A DNA stretch of 64,000 nucleotides from CAYMPW01 sp964558505 (GTDB lineage: Archaea; Thermoplasmatota; Thermoplasmata; Methanomassiliicoccales; Methanomethylophilaceae): NCBI GenBank assembly GCA_964558505.1, contig CAZLEI010000003.1, forward strand, positions 21,285 to 85,284, given 5' to 3'. Of the stretch, positions 16,613 to 23,641 are shown piece by piece. Numbering within the stretch: position 1 is the first letter of the stretch; the number at the start of each line of letters is the position of its first letter. Below the pieces are notes generated by a model that was not told the DNA's origin, made no database searches, and saw only the letters and a program-made list of their open reading frames with translations. Position numbers and translations under genes: made by a program.

Positions 16613-17188
16613 ATGAAGGTGTACGTCGTCGATAACGGCGGTCAATGGACCCACCGTGAATGGCGTGTTCTGAGGTATCTCAAGGTTGAGACCAAGATCG
16701 TACCTAACACGACCCCGTTCGATGAGATCTCCGATGTGGACGGGCTCGTCTTGTCCGGAGGGTCCCCCAATGTGGCATCCGACAAGAATGCGATGGGCAA
16801 CAACGGCGAGTACTTGGACCGTGCTGATTTTCCTGTTTTCGGCATATGCGCCGGAATGCAGTTCCTGTCCGAGCATTTCGGTGGCGTCCTGGGCCCCAGT
16901 GCCGTCCCGGAGTTCGGCAAGGTGGGATTGGACATCGTGGACCATGGCGGGCTCTTCAGGAACATCCCCGACAGGATCGATGTATGGGCCTCGCACAATG
17001 ACGAGGTCAAGAATGTACCGGACGGTTTCGATATAACCGCCCGCTCCGTATCGTGTCCGGTCGAAGCGGTCCGTTCCCATACCCGGCCGATATACGGTGT
17101 GCAATTCCATCCGGAGGTCGAGAACACACAGTACGGCCCTCAGATGTTCCAGAATTTCCTGGATATAATATCCGAATGGCAGAAATGA
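16613..17188 (+). CDS. guaAA: GMP synthase, glutamine amidotransferase subunit
   Basis: The 191-residue class I glutaminase has nucleophile C79 (FGICAGMQ) and the His/Glu pair H166 and E168 (FHPEVE). It supplies ammonia to the pyrophosphatase subunit encoded just upstream. A TTTTTAT element at 16584-16590 gives it its own probable promoter with a very short leader. Its 3' end faces the UPF0147 gene across a shared hairpin. Confidence 0.94.
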   Translation: MKVYVVDNGGQWTHREWRVLRYLKVETKIVPNTTPFDEISDVDGLVLSGGSPNVASDKNAMGNNGEYLDRADFPVFGICAGMQFLSEHFGGVLGPSAVPEFGKVGLDIVDHGGLFRNIPDRIDVWASHNDEVKNVPDGFDITARSVSCPVEAVRSHTRPIYGVQFHPEVENTQYGPQMFQNFLDIISEWQK

Positions 17189-17209
17189 CCGTTCGGGTAA
17201 TGATATAAG

Positions 17210-17229
17210 CGGCGGGGATGCCCCCGCCG
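17210..17229. terminator. Hairpin between convergent genes
   Basis: CGGCGGGG and CCCCGCCG pair around the loop ATGC. It lies between the convergent guaAA and UPF0147 stops and can serve both. No long T-run flanks it. Confidence 0.6.
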
Positions 17230-17238
17230 TTGTGAGAA

Positions 17239-17502
17239 TCAGCGGGACTGGTTGCTCAGAAGCTCCAACTGGCTGATGACGTTCCAGATGAGCGTCCTGC
17301 CGTGGAGCGGTATGTTCGGGTCGTTGGCCAGGTCATCCAGGATGATGATCGCACTGGTGGCGCGGACATCGAGAGCATCCTTGGTGTCAAGTAGCCTGGT
17401 CTTCGCGTCTGCGGCCCCTTTCCTGATGTTCCTAGGCACCGAAGTATCTTCGGCCAGGATATCAAGGACCTCGGTTATCTGTTTGATTTTGTCGACTGCC
17501 AT
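17239..17502 (-). CDS. UPF0147 family protein
   Basis: The 87-residue all-helical protein begins MAVDKIKQITEVLDILAEDTSVPRN, typical of the UPF0147 family, with PRNIRKGAADAK and DLANDPNIP motifs. The family is conserved in archaea and its function is not known. The start is supported by GGGAGATGG just upstream. It follows a 54-residue ORF on the same strand. Confidence 0.85.
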   Translation of the reverse strand: MAVDKIKQITEVLDILAEDTSVPRNIRKGAADAKTRLLDTKDALDVRATSAIIILDDLANDPNIPLHGRTLIWNVISQLELLSNQSR

Positions 17503-17516
17503 GCCACCATCTCCCT

Positions 17517-17681
17517 TCAGAGGGTTTCGAATTCTTCCTGAAGGTCGATCATGAGCTGTTCGAGGACCTCTTCGAAATTGGGGGATTTGTACTCCCTCAT
17601 GCCGCCAAGGTCGCTCTGGAGTTTGGCTACGAAGTCGTTGTTTTCTTTGATGATTTCCACGTTGCACAAAACTTCTTCCAT
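17517..17681 (-). CDS. Small acidic protein of unknown function
   Basis: The 54-residue product begins MEEVLCNVEIIKENNDF and ends in an acidic helix (FEEVLEQLMIDLQEEFETL). No membrane segment or cysteine motif is present. It lies 14 nt upstream of the UPF0147 gene on the same strand, and a TATA-like element (TTATATACA, about 17722-17730) precedes it, so it probably leads a two-gene unit. An in-frame start six codons earlier is possible. Confidence 0.6.
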   Translation of the reverse strand: MEEVLCNVEIIKENNDFVAKLQSDLGGMREYKSPNFEEVLEQLMIDLQEEFETL

Positions 17682-17821
17682 TAATATACCACCGCACAAG
17701 AATTGAAAGGCAATCTACATAATGTATATAATGCTTTTCAGTATGAAGGGTACGAATACCCGCCGATCAGAAAAACACCGAAAGGTTTAAGATTGCCATG
17801 CTTTTGTAGGTAGTATTTCCA

Positions 17822-17844
17822 TTGTTACTTTCCAGTGGTAACAA
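17822..17844 (+). promoter_or_regulatory. Perfect inverted repeat in the secE leader
   Basis: TTGTTAC and GTAACAA form a 7-bp perfect repeat with a 9-nt centre, 45-67 nt before the secE start and after the probable TATA element (GGTTTAAG, about 17782-17789). It could be an mRNA hairpin or an operator for the secE-spt5-rpl11 unit. Confidence 0.4.
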
Positions 17845-17889
17845 GGACAAACGCACCTGGTGCCACGGACCGGGTACGGAGGCGATGTA

Positions 17890-18114
17890 ATGGATGCGGA
17901 GAATAGCAGGGCAGAAAATCTTCAAGATGACCTCGAGGCGAAAGCCCGCGGCATCGGAAAGGGAAAATACGGCAGAATCCTCAAGATGGCGCGCACGCCC
18001 ACCAAAGAGGAATACAAGAGGACTGTCTTCATCACAGCACTCGGCATCATCATCCTGGGAGCGGCAGGGTTTGCCATAATGTGGGTCATGACTTATCTGC
18101 CCACATACTTCTGA
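17890..18114 (+). CDS. secE: Protein translocase subunit SecE/Sec61-gamma
   Basis: The 74-residue protein has an amphipathic basic helix with the family motif RTPTKEEYKRTVFI and one C-terminal transmembrane helix (about residues 48-72). SecE clamps SecY in the translocon. The ATG at 17890 follows GGAGGCGATGTA. It is followed after 12 nt by spt5 and then uL11, the conserved archaeal order. Confidence 0.92.
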   Translation: MDAENSRAENLQDDLEAKARGIGKGKYGRILKMARTPTKEEYKRTVFITALGIIILGAAGFAIMWVMTYLPTYF

Positions 18115-18126
18115 GGGGGCCTTGAA

Positions 18127-18957
18127 ATGACATCTAATTTCGGAGGGCCCGCCATCAGCGTCAAAGGGGAGACGGAGCACACGATACACGCAGGCGGCGT
18201 TGTCACCTGGGAGTTCGAACTCTCCGCCGACTCCAGCGAAGCAGTGCTCTCGTTCGACGTCGACACAGGTCCAGATTCGGAGAATGCACCGGAGTGGAGC
18301 GTTGCCCTCAACGATTACACCGATGTTGAGCTGTGGAGCAATTACCGCAGCGCTACGGAGGTCTCCGTGGACCTTCCGGGCAAGAACCCCAAGCGCCTGA
18401 AGCTAGAGGTCATATGCCCCAAGGGCGCAAGGTACGGCGACAAGGTCACCGTAGAGGTCAAGGCCGTCTGCGACGGGATGTCGGCATCCGCCGAGTTCAC
18501 GGCCATGGCAGCACAGTCCATAATGGTCCTCAAGACGCAGATCGATCAGGAGAAGAGCGTTGCGGACAGTCTCCACGCCAAGGCCAACACCGGCGAGCAC
18601 GACCTTTACGCAATACTCAGCCCGGCGAACCTGAGGGGATACCTCTTCGTCGAAGGCATGAACACCGACCGTCTGCGTGAGAAGACGAGGGACATAAGGA
18701 AAGCACGTTCATTCGTGGACGGAGAGACATCCATGGTGGAGATCGATCACTACCTCACGCCGATGTCCACGGTCGTGGGCATCGTAGAGGGTGACATCGT
18801 GGAGCTTGTCAGCGGACCCTTCAAAGGCGAGAAGGCCAGGGTCCAGCAGATCGATCAGAGCAAGGAGGAGATCACGGTCGAGCTCATCGAGGCCATGGTC
18901 CCCATCCCGGTCACCGTCAAAGGTGACAGCGTTAGAGTAATTGAGAAGGAGAAATGA
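18127..18957 (+). CDS. spt5: Transcription elongation factor Spt5 with extra N-terminal domain
   Basis: The 276-residue protein is nearly twice the usual archaeal Spt5 (about 150). Residues 130-225 are the NGN domain (MVLKTQIDQEKSVADSL, RGYLFVEG) and about 210-270 the KOW domain (EGDIVELVSGPFKGEKARV). Residues 1-125 form an additional beta-sandwich-like region (WEFELSADSSEAVLSF, SVDLPGKNPKRLKLEV, YGDKVTVEVKA), resembling Ig-like domains such as the NEW3 type. The ATG start at 18127, close after secE, includes this region in frame with no internal stop. Spt5 binds the polymerase clamp with Spt4 and aids elongation. Confidence 0.9.
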   Translation: MTSNFGGPAISVKGETEHTIHAGGVVTWEFELSADSSEAVLSFDVDTGPDSENAPEWSVALNDYTDVELWSNYRSATEVSVDLPGKNPKRLKLEVICPKGARYGDKVTVEVKAVCDGMSASAEFTAMAAQSIMVLKTQIDQEKSVADSLHAKANTGEHDLYAILSPANLRGYLFVEGMNTDRLREKTRDIRKARSFVDGETSMVEIDHYLTPMSTVVGIVEGDIVELVSGPFKGEKARVQQIDQSKEEITVELIEAMVPIPVTVKGDSVRVIEKEK

Positions 18958-18960
18958 ACA

Positions 18961-19431
18961 ATGGTAGATACTGTTGAGGCATTGGTAGATGGAGGCAGGG
19001 CCTCCGCAGGTCCGCCCCTGGGTCCCGCACTGGGACCCAAAGGTGTGAACATCGGCGCGATCATCGCGGCGATCAACGAGAAGACGAAAGCATTCGACGG
19101 AATGAAGGTGCCCGTTAAGATCCTCATAGCTGACAACAAGTCCTTTGAGATCAAGGTGGGAACCCCTCCCATGTCCGCCCTCATCAAGAGCGAGCTCGGC
19201 CTCGCGTCCGGTTCCAGCAACGCCCGCACCACGAAGGTCGGCGACCTCACGCTGGACCAGGCGAGGAAGATCGCGGCGATGAAGCAGGACGACCTCCTCG
19301 GCGCGACCGAACAGGCACGTGTTTCCGAGGTCGCAGGCAACTGCGTCTGCGTAGGGGTCACCATAGACGGTAAGGATCCGAAGGTCTTCCAGAAGGACCT
19401 GAAGGCCGGCGTCTACGACGACAAGTTCTGA
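18961..19431 (+). CDS. rpl11: Large ribosomal subunit protein uL11
   Basis: The 156-residue protein has the uL11 N-terminal motif (GPPLGPALGPKGVNI-like, near 18-33) and the C-terminal rRNA-binding domain (TKVGDLTLDQARKIAAMK). It binds the GTPase-centre 23S rRNA. It begins 3 nt after spt5 and is followed by a GC-rich hairpin and a new promoter, so uL1-uL10-P1 are at least partly separate. Confidence 0.95.
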   Translation: MVDTVEALVDGGRASAGPPLGPALGPKGVNIGAIIAAINEKTKAFDGMKVPVKILIADNKSFEIKVGTPPMSALIKSELGLASGSSNARTTKVGDLTLDQARKIAAMKQDDLLGATEQARVSEVAGNCVCVGVTIDGKDPKVFQKDLKAGVYDDKF

Positions 19432-19441
19432 ACAAAGCATT

Positions 19442-19460
19442 CCGGGGGCCATCCCCCCGG
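19442..19460 (+). terminator. Hairpin after rpl11
   Basis: CCGGGGG pairs with CCCCCGG around a 5-nt loop, 10 nt after the rpl11 stop. The following bases are AT-rich rather than a pure T-run. It probably ends the secE-spt5-rpl11 transcript. Confidence 0.6.
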
Positions 19461-19492
19461 GTGCCCTTAATTATAATTCCTGTTGGGGTATG

Positions 19493-19500
19493 TTTAAATA
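19493..19500 (+). promoter_or_regulatory. TATA box for rpl1-rpl10-rpl12
   Basis: TTTAAATA lies about 25 nt before the start of the L1 operator-like hairpin, so transcription should begin just upstream of that structure. Confidence 0.5.
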
Positions 19501-19524
19501 CTACCCCCTTATTAGCACAACCTG

Positions 19525-19561
19525 CTTGTAGGAGAGCCTTTGGGCTCGCATGTACTACGAG
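19525..19561 (+). promoter_or_regulatory. Putative uL1 autoregulatory mRNA site
   Basis: CTTGTAG (19525-19531) pairs with CTACGAG (19555-19561; one G-U). An asymmetric loop (GA on the 5' side, GCATGTA on the 3' side) separates it from an inner GAGCC/GGCTC helix capped by TTTG. Two helices split by such a loop resemble the L1-binding site of 23S rRNA and of known methanogen L1 leaders. The 3' arm touches the GGAGG ribosome-binding site at 19561-19565. Confidence 0.55.
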
Positions 19562-19572
19562 GAGGAATTGTA

Positions 19573-20211
19573 TTGGCAGAAAAACCAACCGTGATGGCTG
19601 TGCAGAAGGCACTGGATAGTGCAAAGAAGCGCAATTTTACTGAGACGGTTGAGTTGGCCATCAATCTCAAAGATGTGGACCTTTCAATCCCGAAGAACCG
19701 TATCCAGGAGGATATCATCCTCCCTATGGGACGCGGGAAAGAGATGCACATCTGCGTCATTGGTGGTGGCGAACTTGCCTTGAAAGCCAAAGACGTTGCC
19801 GATCTTGTGATCACGCCCGAAGAACTCGGAGCGCTCGCAGACGACAAGAAACAGGCGAAGAAGGTCGCGAACAAGACGGACTACTTCATTGCCGAGGCCC
19901 CCATGATGGCGGCTGTAGGTAAGAGGCTCGGTACCGTTTTGGGTCCCCGCGGTAAAATGCCTAAGCCCATACCCCCGGGAGTCGATCCCAGCGGTATGAT
20001 CAGCAACCTTCGCAGCAGTGTTTCCATCAGAACGAAAGACAGGAAAACCTTCCACGCACCCGTTGGAACGGCCACTATGTCCGCAGAGGAGATCGCAGAG
20101 AACATCGATGCGATCCTGAAGCGTGTAGAGGCCCACCTTGAGAAAGGTAAGATGAACATCGCTTCAGCTTACGTCAAGACGTCCATGGGACCCGCGGAGA
20201 GGATAATCTAA
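19573..20211 (+). CDS. rpl1: Large ribosomal subunit protein uL1
   Basis: The 212-residue protein has the L1 signatures GTVLGPRGKMPKP and the flanking FIAEAPMMAAVGKRLG. The start is a TTG at 19573, 7 nt after a perfect GGAGG; later GTG and ATG codons have no such site. uL1 forms the L1 stalk, and in archaea it represses its own operon by binding the leader. It is followed by uL10 and P1. Confidence 0.94.
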   Translation: MAEKPTVMAVQKALDSAKKRNFTETVELAINLKDVDLSIPKNRIQEDIILPMGRGKEMHICVIGGGELALKAKDVADLVITPEELGALADDKKQAKKVANKTDYFIAEAPMMAAVGKRLGTVLGPRGKMPKPIPPGVDPSGMISNLRSSVSIRTKDRKTFHAPVGTATMSAEEIAENIDAILKRVEAHLEKGKMNIASAYVKTSMGPAERII

Positions 20212-20223
20212 GGAGGTCGTAAG

Positions 20224-21228
20224 ATGGCACACGTCGCAGCTTGGAAGAAGGACCTGGTGAAAGAGCTGGTCCAGGAGATGACCGAGAAACCCGTGGTCGC
20301 TGTTGTCGACCTTCACGGGATTCCCGGCCAGCAGATCCAGTCGATGAGGGCGGGCCTCAGGGCTCACGCAACCCTCAAGATGACCAAGAACAACCTTATG
20401 CTCTTGGCCATCGACGAGGCTTCCAAACAGAAGCCTGGACTGGAGAAACTGAAGGATTTTGTGCACGGTCAGTGCGCTATCGTCGCGACGGATCTCAATC
20501 CGTTCAAACTGTTCAGGCAGCTTGAGTCGACGAAAACGCCCGCCGCCGCGAAAGCGGGGGAGATCGCGCCCATGGACATCGTCGTCCCCAAAGGACCGAC
20601 GCCCTTCGGACCCGGACCCATCATCGGTGAACTTCAGAAAATAGGCCTTCCCGCGGCTATTGACGCGGGAAAGATAGTAGTCAAAAAGGATACGACGCTC
20701 GTGAAGGTCGGAGAGCCGATCCCCGCGAACGTCGCCATGATGCTCCCTAAGCTGGAGATCCTGCCCATGATCGTAGGAATGGACCTCAGGTCCGCCTATG
20801 AGGACGGCACGATCTACGGAAGGGATGTTCTGGACATTCCTGCTGACTACTACTCCACGATGTTCGCTACGGCTGCATGCAACGCACGTGCACTGGCTAT
20901 GACGATCGCATTCCCCACGAAGGAAACGATCGTACCGCTGATCACGAAAGCGTTCAGAGAGGCTATGGCTCTCTCTATATCGGCCGCGATACCAACCAGA
21001 GAAAACATCGAGACTCTCCTTGCGAAGGCAGACGCAGAAATGCTTGCCGTCGCATCTGCATCCGGATACAGCAACGAGGGCATTGCAGCCAGGCTTAACG
21101 CCGCGGCAGCATCGGCCCCGGTTGCGGCAGCATCCGAATCAGCGCCCGCAAAGGCTGAGGAAGTCGAGGAGGAAGAAGAGGTCAGCGAAGAAGAAGCAGC
21201 CGCTGGTCTCAGTGCATTATTCGGCTAA
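20224..21228 (+). CDS. rpl10: Large ribosomal subunit protein uL10 (P0)
   Basis: The 334-residue protein has the N-terminal rRNA-binding domain (VDLHGIPGQQIQSMRAGLR), the archaeal insertion domain (PKGPTPFGPGPIIGEL), and C-terminal helices that anchor P1 dimers. It ends in an acidic linker and the tail AAAGLSALFG, identical to the end of P1. GGAGGTCGTAAG precedes the ATG. The stalk recruits translational GTPases. Confidence 0.95.
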   Translation: MAHVAAWKKDLVKELVQEMTEKPVVAVVDLHGIPGQQIQSMRAGLRAHATLKMTKNNLMLLAIDEASKQKPGLEKLKDFVHGQCAIVATDLNPFKLFRQLESTKTPAAAKAGEIAPMDIVVPKGPTPFGPGPIIGELQKIGLPAAIDAGKIVVKKDTTLVKVGEPIPANVAMMLPKLEILPMIVGMDLRSAYEDGTIYGRDVLDIPADYYSTMFATAACNARALAMTIAFPTKETIVPLITKAFREAMALSISAAIPTRENIETLLAKADAEMLAVASASGYSNEGIAARLNAAAASAPVAAASESAPAKAEEVEEEEEVSEEEAAAGLSALFG

Positions 21229-21248
21229 ATAAATGGAGGATGAATAAT

Positions 21249-21560
21249 ATGGAGTATATCTACAGTGCAATGGTGCTTTACTCTGCAGGCAAAGACATTA
21301 CCGAGGACGCAGTCTCCGGTATACTCAAAGCCGCAGGTGTCGAGCCTGACGCAGCCAAGATCAAATCCCTGATCGCATCCCTCGAGGGAGTCGACATAAA
21401 GGAGGCTATCGCTAACGCCTCCGTAGCAGCAGCCGCACCCGCAGCTGTTGCCGCCGCTCCCGCCGCCGCAGCAGCCGCACCCGCAGCCGCCGCAGTCGAG
21501 GAAGAGGAAGCAGTCAGTGAGGAAGAGGCTGCAGCCGGCCTCAGCGCCCTGTTCGGATGA
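21249..21560 (+). CDS. rpl12: Large ribosomal subunit stalk protein P1 (archaeal L12)
   Basis: The 103-residue protein begins MEYIYSAMVLYSAGK, has a helical dimerisation domain (to about 60), an Ala/Pro hinge and the acidic tail ending AAAGLSALFG. I chose the second ATG because GGAGG abuts the first (21240) and is correctly spaced for 21249. The following sequence (21585-21612) is T-rich and may terminate the operon. Confidence 0.94.
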   Translation: MEYIYSAMVLYSAGKDITEDAVSGILKAAGVEPDAAKIKSLIASLEGVDIKEAIANASVAAAAPAAVAAAPAAAAAAPAAAAVEEEEAVSEEEAAAGLSALFG

Positions 21561-21664
21561 ACAGGATGTTGGTCTGACAAAACAAAACCTTTTACTTTAC
21601 AATTTTTATAATGTGATGCTGGCATACGTTTATTAGATGGCAGACGGCTGTCGGACGTGATAAC

Positions 21665-21976
21665 ATGACGAACCAGGTCGAGAGGGTCACTGTCAGGCTC
21701 CCGGCGGAAACGTTGCAGATCTTGTCGGGCCTGGTGGATTCCGGAGAGTATTCCAACATCTCCGACGTCGTCAGGACCGCGGTCGAGGAGTTCATAAGTG
21801 CCAGGTTCACTCCTGACAACATATCCAAGATAACCGTGGACCTTCCCAAGACCAAGGTCGTGGAGTTGGAATCATTGGTACGCAATGGAGATTCCGTGTC
21901 TTTGGATGATGCCGTACGCAATGCGGTCAGGGAGTACGTCCGTGTCCGCATGGTGCCCGAGGAGAGGGATATTTGA
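21665..21976 (+). CDS. Double ribbon-helix-helix DNA-binding protein
   Basis: The 103-residue protein holds two RHH units in tandem: VTVRLPAETLQILSGLV with SNISDVVRTAVEEF, and ITVDLPKTKVVELESLV with DDAVRNAVREYV. A single chain could therefore form a complete two-fold DNA-binding unit. Its last codons overlap the start of the FtsZ-like gene by 4 nt. RHH regulators of the CdrS type control ftsZ in haloarchaea, so a regulatory link to the partner gene is plausible. An antitoxin role is less likely because no toxin adjoins it. Confidence 0.8.
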   Translation: MTNQVERVTVRLPAETLQILSGLVDSGEYSNISDVVRTAVEEFISARFTPDNISKITVDLPKTKVVELESLVRNGDSVSLDDAVRNAVREYVRVRMVPEERDI

Positions 21977-22848
21977 ACGATCCGATACTCGTCATCGGTG
22001 TCGGCGGAGGGGGTTGCACTTCAGTGAACCATCTCCGTTCTTTGTGCGATGCCAGCACTTTGACGGTAAATTCGGATTCCAGCAAAGGGTCTTTCGGCGT
22101 TGTTCTCACTGCATCCGAGGTCTCTGCATGCAGTGATGCTTCCCCGGATCTTTTGGCTTCGACACCGGGCGGCAGGGCACTCCTGGATGAGCTGTCCGGA
22201 CACGATGCGATACTCGTGGTGGCTGGATTGGGAGGCGAGACGGGCAATGTGGTCGCACCTGCGGTCCTCGCATTGGCGGCGGATCTCGGACTGGCGACTG
22301 CATCCGTGGCGAGTCTCCCCATGAAGTTCGAGACGGGCCGTCGCGACCGTGCCGCCGGATCATTGGAGAAGCTGATGAGCATAGGGGACAGGACGGTACT
22401 AATCGATTCGGACAGGATATCCGAGGAAGGCGAGGGGGACCTCAAGTACGATTCAATAATCCAGGCTGTGGATGAGATGACCTGTGAAGCGATAATACGC
22501 ATGGCGGATATCATGCGCGGGCCGTTCAGGACCATGATGCCCGATGAGGCGTACACCGTGGGTTTCGCAGGCGGGAGCGATCCGGTCAAAGCATCTGCAG
22601 ACGCGTTCTCATCATTGATGTCCCATGACGTCATACCACAGGCCAAGGCCCTGGTGCACATAGACGGTGCGATAACCGATTCCGAGAGAGAGGGCATAAT
22701 CAATGCGGTGTCACTCATAACGGGAGAGGTTCCGGAGGTTGTCGCGCAGGGGCCTCAGAGAGATGCAGTGGGAGTCATGGTGTTTAATCCCATTTCGGTC
22801 CGCCGAGTTTGTCGATTATGCGTGATGCATCTCCGAGGACGCCCATGA
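21973..22848 (+). CDS. FtsZ/tubulin-superfamily GTPase-like protein
   Basis: The 291-residue protein starts directly with a nucleotide-binding motif (VIGVGGGGCTSVNHLR), followed by a tubulin-type glycine loop (GLGGETGNVVAP) and a conserved region (ASVASLPMKFETGRRDRAAG). This matches FtsZ strand order, but the chain is short, lacks an N-terminal extension and the usual C-terminal tail, and the T4 loop differs from GGGTGTG. It is best called FtsZ-like. Its final 65 nt overlap the convergent methyltransferase gene. GTP binding and filament formation are inferred. Confidence 0.75.
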   Translation: MNDPILVIGVGGGGCTSVNHLRSLCDASTLTVNSDSSKGSFGVVLTASEVSACSDASPDLLASTPGGRALLDELSGHDAILVVAGLGGETGNVVAPAVLALAADLGLATASVASLPMKFETGRRDRAAGSLEKLMSIGDRTVLIDSDRISEEGEGDLKYDSIIQAVDEMTCEAIIRMADIMRGPFRTMMPDEAYTVGFAGGSDPVKASADAFSSLMSHDVIPQAKALVHIDGAITDSEREGIINAVSLITGEVPEVVAQGPQRDAVGVMVFNPISVRRVCRLCVMHLRGRP

Positions 22849-23503
22849 TGGTGTTGTATTCGTATTTGGACGGTACCGCGCGTCCCATCAGCCTTTTGAA
22901 CATTACGCTGGTGCCTTCAACCCTGTGTTCCGGATATTCGATGGACCTGAGGAGTTCGTCGAAGTATCTGTCCATGCGTTCCTTCTCCACGGGGTCCGCA
23001 GGTTCTACGACATGTTGCTCATAACATGTCTGGAACATCTCGTACATCACGATGTTCGCTGCATGGGACACGTTGAGGATGGGGAATCTCTCGCTAGTCG
23101 GTATCGTGACCAGTACATCGCACAATGCGAGTTCGTCCTGGAACAGGCCGGTGTCCTCGCGTCCGAACAGTATGGCCATCTGTTCTGGGTAATCTGAGAT
23201 CTTGTTTGCGAAATCTCTGATCGGCATAGGTATGCGTATGTAGTTCTTGTCGCCCTTGGTCGTGATCCCGCTGGTGCCGACGACGAGGAAACAACCCTCC
23301 AGGGCCTCCTCCAGAGTATCCACGATATGCGCGTTGTCGAGGATGTCCGATCCATGCTTCGCACGACGGTAGGCATCGTCGCCGATCGGACAGGGATTCA
23401 CCAGATAGAGATCGTCGAAGTCGAAGTTGGCCATGCCTCTGGCTATGGCTCCGATATTCCCCTCGAACTTCGCACCCACGAATACAATGCGAGCATTGGG
23501 CAT
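22784..23503 (-). CDS. trmJ: TrmJ-like RNA 2'-O-methyltransferase (SPOUT)
   Basis: The 239-residue protein begins MPNARIVFVGAKFEGNIGAIARGM, the usual TrmJ opening, and has the knot motifs LFGREDTGL and FPILNVSHAANIV. Enzymes of this family methylate the ribose at tRNA position 32, and the archaeal version prefers cytidine. The frame could extend 24 codons upstream to a TTG/ATG cluster, but the family starts here. The 3' end overlaps the FtsZ-like gene. Confidence 0.87.
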   Translation of the reverse strand: MPNARIVFVGAKFEGNIGAIARGMANFDFDDLYLVNPCPIGDDAYRRAKHGSDILDNAHIVDTLEEALEGCFLVVGTSGITTKGDKNYIRIPMPIRDFANKISDYPEQMAILFGREDTGLFQDELALCDVLVTIPTSERFPILNVSHAANIVMYEMFQTCYEQHVVEPADPVEKERMDRYFDELLRSIEYPEHRVEGTSVMFKRLMGRAVPSKYEYNTIMGVLGDASRIIDKLGGPKWD

Positions 23504-23641
23504 GGGTTCTGCGATTGCATCAATCGTATTAACGTTATGCAGGGTGACGTCAGAATACGGCGTCATCATCAACAAGGCAGAGGATCGGAGTCAAAGTTTA
23601 GGTTAGAAATGTAAGGGGTTTATCGCAGTCGGATGCTGGCC

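Noticed and set aside
21665..21976. RHH protein as antitoxin of a toxin-antitoxin pair
   Set aside because: The partner gene is an FtsZ-like GTPase, not a RelE, PIN or other toxin fold.
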